Assembly: GCA_030625765.1 (NCBI GenBank)
Contig: DAOUQG010000002.1
Span: 1 to 43,152, forward strand
Source of the DNA: Thermohalobacteraceae bacterium
GTDB lineage: Bacteria > Bacillota > Clostridia > Tissierellales > VENL01
DNA length: 43,152 nucleotides
Direction: 5' to 3'
Shown: positions 1 to 8,126 of the stretch, in pieces
How the letters are laid out: every line of letters starts with the position of its first letter
How positions within the stretch are numbered: position 1 is the stretch's first letter
Made by a program: the position numbers and the translations under genes
Notes under the pieces: model-generated
Databases searched by the model: none
Seen by the model: only the letters and a program-made list of their open reading frames with translations
Told to the model about the DNA's origin: nothing

Positions 1-125
1 AAACGCCCATCATTATTAGGCGTTCCTACATCACAGAATACTATCTGAGTTCCTTTTATTTTATTTGATTCAATGTATCTATCATAGATATGATTAATGC
101 ATAGGTTTACATTAGACTCTGGGTC
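1..125 (-). pseudogene. Truncated fragment of a large SNF2-type helicase/methylase-like protein of mobile elements (continues beyond the left edge)
   Basis: Minus-strand translation reads ...DDPESNVNLCINHIYDRYIESNKIKGTQIVFCDVGTPNNDGRF, resembling the 'TQ(L/I)VFCDxxTP' segment of ICE/phage SNF2-type helicases. Similarity stops near 125, where GGGGACG repeats begin. Confidence 0.5.
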
Positions 126-133
126 ATCTTCTA

Positions 134-260
134 TTGTGTCATGGGGACGTTGTGTCACGGGGACGTGTCATTCGTCAGATTCTAATTGTCTTTTCAATAA
201 TTGCACGTCCTTATTATCTAACTATTCTTATGTCGAACGAAACGTCCCCTTGTCATACTA
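134..260. repeat. REP-like GGGGACG repeat cluster (two direct copies plus one inverted copy)
   Basis: GTGTCATGGGGACGTTGTGTCACGGGGACGTGTCA... followed by inverted AACGTCCCCTTGTCAT at about 240-258. Confidence 0.5.
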
Positions 261-412
261 TTTTTTCATTTATTCAGGTAGTAACTTATACTTTGAACTC
301 ACTAAGTAATGTAATTGATTAATGTAGCGGAGACGAATGTTGCCAGGGATGTTAAGTTAAAAAATCTCGTTCTTTTGGGCAAAATAACAGCAGAATAATC
401 ACCTTTAGTATG

Positions 413-444
413 CAAAAAAAGAAGCCTCACATATTGAGACTTCT
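413..444 (-). terminator. Rho-independent terminator after the peptide/TPR operon
   Basis: Minus strand: GAAGTCTCAATATGTGAGGCTTCTTTTTTT. Confidence 0.75.
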
Positions 445-461
445 ACAACTATAACTAGGCT

Positions 462-614
462 TTATTTAACTATTACTTCTGATGTAGGAAATGGAACAAC
501 AGAATTGCCACCAGCTCCACCACCATTTTCATCATCATTTACTGCAAACACAATACTTGTTGATAAAAGAAATACCAATCCTATACATACTAGCTTCTTG
601 AACACTTTTTTCAT
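462..614 (-). CDS. Small secreted pre-peptide (50 aa), candidate Phr-like signalling peptide
   Basis: MKKVFKKLVCIGLVFLLSTSIVFAVNDDENGGGAGGNSVVPFPTSEVIVK*. Has a signal peptide; its GGAGG RBS lies in the 3' end of the upstream TPR gene; ATG is 2 nt after the TPR stop. Confidence 0.8.
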   Translation of the reverse strand: MKKVFKKLVCIGLVFLLSTSIVFAVNDDENGGGAGGNSVVPFPTSEVIVK

Positions 615-616
615 TA

Positions 617-1717
617 TCAAATTCCTCCCTTTTCTTTTTTATGTTTATAAAGGAGATAACTCAATCCTCCTAAACATGCACATAATTGAATACTAAAGGA
701 ATCGCTGTCATCAGCTATATCATTAATCAAACTTGTTATTATTTTTTTTAGTTCTATAATACATTCTTGATTATTAGTTTTTCTTAGCTTGTCAATTATA
801 AGCTTAATTGGATCCAAAACATGTATCTTATTAAATTGATGCTTATAAGATAATTTTAGCAGTTCTAACAATCTACTGATTACTTTATCCATTTCTTTAT
901 CTCCAGCACCTATTCTTACATATGTGTCATAGTAAATAAGGTATTTCTTATAATTATTTTTATCAAATAACTCAAAGCATTTATTTATGTACTCAAAAGC
1001 TTTATCCATTTGATTCATATTGTAGTACAATATACTAGCATTGTTATAGGCTGAAGCTAAGTTGTTATTATCATCTCCATAATATTTCATAGCTTTATTG
1101 AATATTTTGATACTTTTTTTATATTGCTTCATCAGTCTATAGCACCGACACAAATTATTATATGCATGTCCTTTTTTTGTATTGTCATTTTCTGAAAACT
1201 CCAATGCTTTATTAAACAAATCTATAGCATCTTGATAACGTCCTATTTTAATGCATAATATTCCATATTCATAATAATACCTATATAAAAATCTTTTAGG
1301 TATTTCATCACTTATCTTTTGACTACATTTTTCAAAGACTAATAATGATTCACCATAATTAAGTAATTCGTAGTAAATAACAGCAACATCAATCATGTAA
1401 TTAACCAATACATCGTTTCTATCATGTCTAAAAATGTTCTTTTTTAAAGTATCTACTGCAGCTTTAATTTCATTCAAAGCTCTTTTTGCATTACACTCTT
1501 TATAATATGAAATACCAATTTCACGAGTCATATGTGCTGCTTCAAACATCAATTTATGTTTAATAAATAATTCTTTAGCTCTCAGTAAAAATTCTCTATC
1601 TTTGTGATAATTATGTTCAGCTACCCCATCTATTATAAACTGACATAACTGCTTCAATTGTTTATGTGATTTTATATCTGATAAGTCATCTGTTGTAATT
1701 TTAATAATATCCCCCAT
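617..1717 (-). CDS. TPR-repeat protein, Rap/RRNPP-like regulator candidate
   Basis: 366 aa with multiple TPR repeats (YYEYGILCIKIGRYQDAIDLFNKALEF, AYNNLCRCYRLMKQYKKSIKIFNKAMKYY, AYNNASILYYNMNQMDKAFEYINKCFELF). Size and downstream peptide resemble rap-phr cassettes. Confidence 0.75.
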   Translation of the reverse strand: MGDIIKITTDDLSDIKSHKQLKQLCQFIIDGVAEHNYHKDREFLLRAKELFIKHKLMFEAAHMTREIGISYYKECNAKRALNEIKAAVDTLKKNIFRHDRNDVLVNYMIDVAVIYYELLNYGESLLVFEKCSQKISDEIPKRFLYRYYYEYGILCIKIGRYQDAIDLFNKALEFSENDNTKKGHAYNNLCRCYRLMKQYKKSIKIFNKAMKYYGDDNNNLASAYNNASILYYNMNQMDKAFEYINKCFELFDKNNYKKYLIYYDTYVRIGAGDKEMDKVISRLLELLKLSYKHQFNKIHVLDPIKLIIDKLRKTNNQECIIELKKIITSLINDIADDSDSFSIQLCACLGGLSYLLYKHKKEKGGI

Positions 1718-1982
1718 ATTTTGCGCCTCTTGACTTTATAATTTTTTTTGATTTTGCAGGTAATGTTTAAATTTTGCATATTTTCTTTTTAGTTTATTTC
1801 GAAATAATTAAATTATTTAGTCTTGTATAGATTATATTTCTAATACATCCGTACTTTTCTACTAATATGATTAAATCAAAACCTATTTTGTATTTAATTT
1901 TACATCTATTTCTATATTCTCCAAAAAATATTTTTCTCCTTCAAAATAAAAAAATTAAATTTTTTGTATTTTGAAAGATATA

Positions 1983-2018
1983 AAAAAACGTGGACTTAGC
2001 CCACGTTTTTTATTTAAA
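1983..2018 (-). terminator. Rho-independent terminator
   Basis: AAAAAACGTGGacttagCCCACGTTTTTT. Confidence 0.8.
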
Positions 2019-2029
2019 CATTTCTAATT

Positions 2030-2500
2030 TTAGTTATTGCTGTTATATCTATAACCTCTTCCTTGTCCTCTTCCTCTTCTAACTCTAGATCCATTGCCCA
2101 TTCCTTGTCCTCTCATACTGTTATTTCTTCCAAAGCCAAGGTTATAATTTTGACCAAATCTGTTGCTGCCAGGCTCTAGAGTACAGCCTTCTTCCATTTG
2201 CTTAATTATCTCATCTGCTTGCTCTTGTGTAATAACTCCTTCTTCAACTCTTTGCTGAAGAATAGCTTTTTTACTTTCCAAATTAGCTGCTCTAAACTCA
2301 TCTAGTAATCCTTGTTCATCTGCAAGCTGTCCAAAGGTTTTATCAGTACCTCTTTCTGCAATCGCTTCATCTACTGTAGTTCCTGTTAAGTCAGCATATA
2401 TCTCAGCGGGATTTCCAAAACCACTAGCAATAGCAATTCCTCCTACTCCTAAAACAAAAATACTTACTACAGCAATCCATAAAAATTTCTTCATAAACAT
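2030..2500 (-). CDS. Small exported protein, DUF2680-like, with Gly/Arg-rich C-terminus
   Basis: N-terminal signal peptide; AxLxGxTVDEAIAER...VITQEQADEI motif; RVRRGRGQGRGYRYNSNN tail. Confidence 0.6.
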   Translation of the reverse strand: MFMKKFLWIAVVSIFVLGVGGIAIASGFGNPAEIYADLTGTTVDEAIAERGTDKTFGQLADEQGLLDEFRAANLESKKAILQQRVEEGVITQEQADEIIKQMEEGCTLEPGSNRFGQNYNLGFGRNNSMRGQGMGNGSRVRRGRGQGRGYRYNSNN

Positions 2501-2652
2501 TCTCTCCTTTCTTTTTTTAACTTAATTATATTATAAAGAGAGACTGTGACAGTTATGTGACAACAAATTTAAAAATTTATGTATATTATCAATAAGCTTT
2601 AAGAAATTCAAAATGCAAAGAAAGTTATAAATCCAATTTATCATACTATTAC

Positions 2653-3726
2653 TTAATTTTTGTTAAGTATTCCTTTGAATTTTTTGTATTTACTAAGCCC
2701 AAGTTTACTTTTAATTAGAGGCATAGTCTTTTTCTTTACGTTAAAATATACAATAGAAGAAGGTACTACAGTTCCTAAAACAATGATAAAATTTAAAACA
2801 AATCTTCCAAATATCGAAATAATCCCTAATCTATTAAGGATACCATTAGATATGATTAGTATTAGTGGATGACTTAGGTATATATAGTATGATGCATCAC
2901 TAACTTGTTTACATATTCCAAAAATAAATTTGCTTTTTTTTGAAATCATAACTCCAATGAGATACAATGATAGAATTGCTAAAAATGAAAAAACAAACCA
3001 AGTCATATTAACCAAATATCCATTTACTGATTTTTTTAATGTTTGATATTGGTAGAACTGGTAGGAATAATAAATGATTATGCCTCCATGCATTGTAAAG
3101 ACTACATATTTCCATTTGTATAACAACCCTCTAAAATAATCTATATTCGTTGCTACATAACAACCAAAGCTAAAATAGAATAAATACTGCATAAAAAATC
3201 TGTCAACATATTTAAAATAAATATACTTCATAAACAATACATTTATTATGAGTGATAAAATAACTAATAAGTGTGGATTATACTTTTTATATAAAAATCT
3301 AAATACTACAAATAGCAGATAAAACTGTGTTATTGTAAGTATAAAATACAGATGATAGCACATTTTAGCCAGCATAAGATTCTTGATGAAAAAACTCACA
3401 GAAAAAGTATAATATCCTTTATAGATAAAATATGCATAGTATATTATTGTCCAAATAAAATAAGGTATCAAGATAGTTGATAATCTTTTCTTAAGAAATG
3501 AAAAATATTTGAAGTCCTTATCTTTATAAATATAAAAAAGTAAAAAGGCACTTATAAAAATAAATGCAGGTGTTGTATATTGAACTGCTCTATTTAACAA
3601 AGTAAAAGCAGATAATATATAACTTCTTTTCAGAGTTACAACTGGTTCAGCTGATAAATGTACTAATATTACAGATAAACAAGCCATTGCTCTTAATACA
3701 TAAATTTCATCAATACGTTTTTTCAT
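2653..3726 (-). CDS. Acyltransferase 3 family membrane protein
   Basis: RIDEIYVLRAMACLSVILVHLS N-terminus and ~10 TM segments typical of OafA/WecH-like acyltransferases. Confidence 0.8.
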   Translation of the reverse strand: MKKRIDEIYVLRAMACLSVILVHLSAEPVVTLKRSYILSAFTLLNRAVQYTTPAFIFISAFLLFYIYKDKDFKYFSFLKKRLSTILIPYFIWTIIYYAYFIYKGYYTFSVSFFIKNLMLAKMCYHLYFILTITQFYLLFVVFRFLYKKYNPHLLVILSLIINVLFMKYIYFKYVDRFFMQYLFYFSFGCYVATNIDYFRGLLYKWKYVVFTMHGGIIIYYSYQFYQYQTLKKSVNGYLVNMTWFVFSFLAILSLYLIGVMISKKSKFIFGICKQVSDASYYIYLSHPLILIISNGILNRLGIISIFGRFVLNFIIVLGTVVPSSIVYFNVKKKTMPLIKSKLGLSKYKKFKGILNKN

Positions 3727-3830
3727 TTTATCACCATTTCCTTAAAATTTGTACAAAATAAGTAGATTAATTATATCATATTGTTCTTCTCACGACAATT
3801 TCAATTACCAATATTTTGTAGTCTCTAATA

Positions 3831-5303
3831 CTAATAATTGTTTTTTTCTAACTTAAACCAAAACTCCACTCCATTATCTTTGTTTGATACTCCAAATTCA
3901 GCATCATGTAAGATAAGAATGCTTCTGACAATAGCTAATCCTAAGCCTGTACCTCCATATTTTCTACTTCTAGCCTTGTCAACTTTATAAAAGCTCATCC
4001 ATAAATTATTGATTTCATCTTTTGGAACAGGTTTACCTGTATTAAACACATTTACTTTTATTTTTTTATCACTTTCCTCAAAGCTTATTCTTAATGTTTT
4101 CTTATCGTCAACATGATTAATAGCATTATTGATATAATTTTTCAGAACCTGTTCGATTCTTGATATATCAGCATTTATCATAATTTCTTGTGCTTCATCT
4201 ACAGATACATTAATTCCTTTCTCATCAAATATAGGTCTATATTTTTTTACAGTACTATTGACAAGATCAATAATATCAAATACTTCTTTGTTTAATTTTA
4301 AATATCCAGACTCAAGCTGTGATAAATCGAGAAGATCCTTTACTAATTTATCCATTTTATCAGCTTCATCTATGATTACATCGCAATAATACTCTTTACT
4401 TTCCTGTTCTTCCATTACACTATCCTTTAACCCTTCCGCGTAACCTTGGATAAGAGATATCGGTGTCTTCAATTCATGTGATACATTAGATACGAATTTT
4501 TTACGCATCTCATCAATTTTTCTTTCCTTCTCTATATCTTTTTGTAGCTTTTTATTCGCATCATTTAATTCAGTAATTGTGCTATCTAATTTATCTGATA
4601 AATAATTAATATTTTTAGCTAACTCTCCTAATTCATCCTTTGTATTTATCTGACTTTTTTTATTAAAATCCAGCTCAGCTAGGCTATTAGTTACATCATT
4701 TAGCTCTATAATCGGTCTAGTAAACTTTTTTGCATAAATAAAGGCAAAAATCATACTTAATGTAATCGCTAATAACCCGATAAATAAATAAAAATTATTA
4801 GCAACCTTTGCTCCTTCTTGAATCGCTGCAAGTGGAATTTGAATAAGTATAATATCTTCTTTGAATAGCTTATAACCCATTGTTAAAAAATCTGCTTTTA
4901 ACTTATTATGGTGATATGTTTCAAACACTATTTCTCCTTCAAGTACCTTTAACAGTCCTTCTTTACTAATTGTTGGTCTCCATGGAGAATTTTTTTGACT
5001 TTGCCCCATTCCTCCCATACGCTGAGAAAACTGAGAACTGTATTTAACATCACCTACCTGTGAAAATATAGAAATACTTCCGTTTATATTACTCTCAATT
5101 GTGTTCAGCTTATCTTCTATGTTATCTATGCTTCCCAAATATATTTCATCAATCTCCTTAACATAATCAATCAATATATTTTTTTTCTTATATAAGTAAT
5201 ATTTATCTAGATATTGAGTATTTAGTACCCAAGATAACCCAATAATAAATATTATAAAAATACTAATTCCAATAAATAGCTTAAATCTTATAGAATTTTT
5301 CAT
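3831..5303 (-). CDS. Sensor histidine kinase
   Basis: Two TMs, HAMP, FVSNVSHELKTPISLIQGYAEGL H-box, GGTGLGLAIVRSI G-box. Confidence 0.95.
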   Translation of the reverse strand: MKNSIRFKLFIGISIFIIFIIGLSWVLNTQYLDKYYLYKKKNILIDYVKEIDEIYLGSIDNIEDKLNTIESNINGSISIFSQVGDVKYSSQFSQRMGGMGQSQKNSPWRPTISKEGLLKVLEGEIVFETYHHNKLKADFLTMGYKLFKEDIILIQIPLAAIQEGAKVANNFYLFIGLLAITLSMIFAFIYAKKFTRPIIELNDVTNSLAELDFNKKSQINTKDELGELAKNINYLSDKLDSTITELNDANKKLQKDIEKERKIDEMRKKFVSNVSHELKTPISLIQGYAEGLKDSVMEEQESKEYYCDVIIDEADKMDKLVKDLLDLSQLESGYLKLNKEVFDIIDLVNSTVKKYRPIFDEKGINVSVDEAQEIMINADISRIEQVLKNYINNAINHVDDKKTLRISFEESDKKIKVNVFNTGKPVPKDEINNLWMSFYKVDKARSRKYGGTGLGLAIVRSILILHDAEFGVSNKDNGVEFWFKLEKNNY

Positions 5304-5983
5304 TTATTCACCTCAAACCTATAACCAATTCCTCTTACTGTCTGAATAAAATTACTTTTATTTTCTAATTTAACTCTAAGCCTTTTTATATGAGTATCTA
5401 CCGTTCTTGCATCACCATAATAGTCATAGCCCCATACTGCATCCAATATCTGCTCCCTTGATAAAGCTTTACCTTGATTCGTAACTAAATAAATAAGTAT
5501 GTCATATTCTTTAGGACTTAAGTCAATTTCTTTATTATTAACATACACCCTATGTCCATCCTCATCTATTTGTAACCCATCAAACAAAAGCTTATTATCA
5601 ACATCTGTGAGCACTCTTTTAAATAGTGCCTTTATTCTTGCTACTAAAACCTTAGGACTAAATGGCTTTGTAATATATTCATCTGCACCTAATTCAAATC
5701 CGAACAATTGATCTGATTCTTCACTTCTAGCAGTAAGCATAACAATTGGTATACTTGAAGTCTTCCTTATCTCTCTACATACTGTCCAACCATCATATTC
5801 TGGAAGCATTATATCAAGGATAACCAAATCTATGTTTTCTTTTGCAAAAACATCTAATGCTATTTTACCATTTTCTGCTTCAAATACCTTGTAGCCCTCT
5901 CTTTTTAAGTAGTCGCCAACTAGTCTTCTCATTCTTTCTTCATCTTCAACAATTAAAATATTCTTATTAGCCATATTCTTCAC
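5300..5983 (-). CDS. OmpR-family response regulator
   Basis: Receiver (ILIVEDEERMRRLV, LVILDIMLP, PIVMLTARS) plus winged-helix output (TVDTHIKRLRVKLE...VRGIGYRFE); overlaps HK by 4 nt. Confidence 0.95.
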   Translation of the reverse strand: MKNMANKNILIVEDEERMRRLVGDYLKREGYKVFEAENGKIALDVFAKENIDLVILDIMLPEYDGWTVCREIRKTSSIPIVMLTARSEESDQLFGFELGADEYITKPFSPKVLVARIKALFKRVLTDVDNKLLFDGLQIDEDGHRVYVNNKEIDLSPKEYDILIYLVTNQGKALSREQILDAVWGYDYYGDARTVDTHIKRLRVKLENKSNFIQTVRGIGYRFEVNK

Positions 5984-6063
5984 CTACTTTGGAATCATTT
6001 TAAATTTACACTCGTTTTAGTGAGTCAGGAGGAACCGTCCCCTTTTACTTTTTCTGTTTTCGC

Positions 6064-6246
6064 ACACTCAAACACAAAAAGTTATGAAAGTTGCAGACAC
6101 TTGGGTTTGTATTATTATCTGAGTCGTGAATCATATACATCATTTCTTACCTTAATAAATAATCTTAAGAAGTGATGTATATCTGAACAGCGAAGATAAT
6201 AATATAAATCCTTGTCACCACTATGCAACATTTCTTTTAAATTAAC
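6064..6246. repeat. Dispersed structured repeat, copy A
   Basis: GGGTTTGTATTATTATCT-GAGTCGTGAATC-ATATACATCA...TGATGTATAT-CTGAACAGCGA-AGATAATAATATAAATCC; related to copies B and C. Confidence 0.85.
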
Positions 6247-6289
6247 ATCATCAAGTTAACTTAATTATATCACTTTATACTCTAATTTA

Positions 6290-6323
6290 AAAAGCTTGGG
6301 AGCAATATATATCTCCCAAGCTA
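6290..6323 (-). terminator. Rho-independent terminator
   Basis: AGCTTGGGAG caatatatat CTCCCAAGCT, T-run on minus strand. Confidence 0.75.
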
Positions 6324-6354
6324 ATACATAATATTTACTAGTATTTATAACTCA

Positions 6355-6735
6355 TTAAAAAATGTTAGTAAGTGTCAATGCTTCATTTTCTTTAACAATT
6401 CCAAATAACTTTTTAAGCACCTCTATTTCTCCAAGAGCTAAAGAAGGATTTTCAGAATACACATATTTCAGAGTCTTTGCCATTGATAAGTCAATGTTAT
6501 CAATTTCATGATGATCCAATATAGTACTCCACATACCTCTGATTTTATTCCAATTTTCTTCTATCTCAGAAAATTGAGCATTTGCAATATCCCATCTTTC
6601 AGCTTCAATTTCTGTGCTTAGAGCATTTAAATTATTCATAAACTCTTCGGTATCCTTTTCAATAGAATTGAATGTAACAATCCAACCTACTACTATAACT
6701 ATTACTATTATAAATATGACGAAAAATGCTTTCAT
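6355..6735 (-). CDS. DUF4363-like small membrane-anchored protein
   Basis: N-terminal TM then helical region; directly downstream of a DUF421 gene, a common pairing. Confidence 0.6.
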   Translation of the reverse strand: MKAFFVIFIIVIVIVVGWIVTFNSIEKDTEEFMNNLNALSTEIEAERWDIANAQFSEIEENWNKIRGMWSTILDHHEIDNIDLSMAKTLKYVYSENPSLALGEIEVLKKLFGIVKENEALTLTNIF

Positions 6736-6747
6736 ATTATTACTCCT

Positions 6748-7443
6748 TTACCTATTAACCTTCTTTTGAACAAAAACTTCTTTTTTTGCATCTATATATG
6801 CAAATAACACTTCTTTTGAATTATTTACTTTATGCTTTTCTAATTGGTTACTTAACCATTCTTCTGTTAAATTTAGTTCCCTTAAATTATCATATTTTAT
6901 ATGTCCATCAATTATAAGAGAAGTAGGAATTTCTTCCTTTGATGTTTTTGCTTTAACATCTTCGGCTGTAGCTGGTTTTTTTGTACTTTTGGGAATAATA
7001 CTCAAATCTCCACTCGTTTCTAATATTGCAAATTCAACATCTTGGAGAGAAGAATAATCCTTAGTTCTCATATGCTCTAATAAATCGTTTATGTTTATTC
7101 TTAAACGCCTCAATTCGCTTTCATTTATTTTTCCTCTACTTATAAGTATACTCGGTTTTCCACATATGATTTTTCTGGCTCTCTCACTTTTTAAGTTAAT
7201 ATATGAAATTAATATTTGTATCACTAATAATGTACTTATTGCAACAACTCCATTAATTAATGGAATTCCTAAATCCTCCATAGGTATTGAAGCTAGTTCA
7301 GCAATCATTAGTATAACTACTAATTGAAAAGGCTGAATCTCTGTCAATTCACCCTTGCCCATCAATCTAATAGCAATAAGAACAACTATGTAAAGTACTA
7401 TAGCTCTTATAAATATGACTATCATATTTCTTATTCCTTTCAT
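6748..7443 (-). CDS. DUF421 (YetF-like) membrane protein
   Basis: LIAIRLMGKGELTEIQPFQLVVILMIAELASIPMED and later GKPSILISRGKINESELRRLRININDLLEHMRTKDYSSLQDVEFAILETSGDLSIIPK. Confidence 0.85.
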   Translation of the reverse strand: MKGIRNMIVIFIRAIVLYIVVLIAIRLMGKGELTEIQPFQLVVILMIAELASIPMEDLGIPLINGVVAISTLLVIQILISYINLKSERARKIICGKPSILISRGKINESELRRLRININDLLEHMRTKDYSSLQDVEFAILETSGDLSIIPKSTKKPATAEDVKAKTSKEEIPTSLIIDGHIKYDNLRELNLTEEWLSNQLEKHKVNNSKEVLFAYIDAKKEVFVQKKVNR

Positions 7444-7573
7444 AAGTTAATTAAAGTTTGATATTTATAAAATAATTTTGAGCTAAAAGACTATTTTTTA
7501 TTCTTTGATTTTTATTTATTCTAAATCATATTGAATTAACCTCCATATTAAAAACAATAGTATGACAGCAAAA

Positions 7574-7607
7574 AAGGTTCTCATGATATATATCATGAGA
7601 ACCTTCC
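7574..7607 (-). terminator. Terminator hairpin after first small peptide gene
   Basis: AAGGTTCTCATGATatatATCATGAGAACCTT with T-run on minus strand. Confidence 0.75.
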
Positions 7608-7643
7608 CTTTACTTTACGTAGTTTTTTTAATAAGTAGCTTAA

Positions 7644-7757
7644 TTAGTATTTTCCATAGCCACAGGTACAGAATAAAACAACTAGTAATAAGAAGAAAAA
7701 TAATAATTCGCTACCTTCTCCAAAAAATCCACCTAAAATTCCGTTTTGTTCTGACAT
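7644..7757 (-). CDS. Small hydrophobic protein (37 aa), paralogue of 7914-8036
   Basis: MSEQNGILGGFFGEGSELLFFLLLLVVLFCTCGYGKY*, preceded by aggagg RBS; close paralogue adjacent. Confidence 0.75.
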   Translation of the reverse strand: MSEQNGILGGFFGEGSELLFFFLLLVVLFCTCGYGKY

Positions 7758-7837
7758 GCAAAATCCTCCTTTACTTTTTTTACTAATGTAATAGCATTAT
7801 ATGTAATTCATTTGGTTTGGTTACAATTTTTATACTT

Positions 7838-7886
7838 ACAAGGGGATAGTTCTAATGCTATATAGCATTAGAACTATCCCCTTGTT
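7838..7886 (-). terminator. Hairpin terminator after second small peptide gene
   Basis: AAGGGGATAGTTCTAATGCTatatAGCATTAGAACTATCCCCTT. Confidence 0.7.
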
Positions 7887-7913
7887 ATACGTAGTTTTTG
7901 ACAAGTAGCTTAA

Positions 7914-8036
7914 TTAGTATTTACCATATCCACAGAAGCAGAATAAAACAACTAACAATAAGAAGAAAAACAATAATTCGCTACCCTCTCCAAATAAACC
8001 ACCAAGTCCGCCTAAAATACCTTTTTGTTCTGTCAT
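7914..8036 (-). CDS. Small hydrophobic protein (40 aa), paralogue of 7644-7757
   Basis: MTEQKGILGGLGGLFGEGSELLFFLLLLVVLFCFCGYGKY*, RBS aggagg; not in the ORF track because of length. Confidence 0.75.
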   Translation of the reverse strand: MTEQKGILGGLGGLFGEGSELLFFFLLLVVLFCFCGYGKY

Positions 8037-8126
8037 GCAAAATCCTCCTTTACTTTTTTTCTAACGTAGTAACATTATATGTGATTCATTTGGTTTGGTT
8101 ACAATTTCTTATTATAATTATATTAA

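Noticed and set aside
97-322. Short plus-strand ORFs at the left edge
   Set aside because: They overlap the minus-strand helicase-like fragment and REP-like repeats, have no RBS or recognisable motif.
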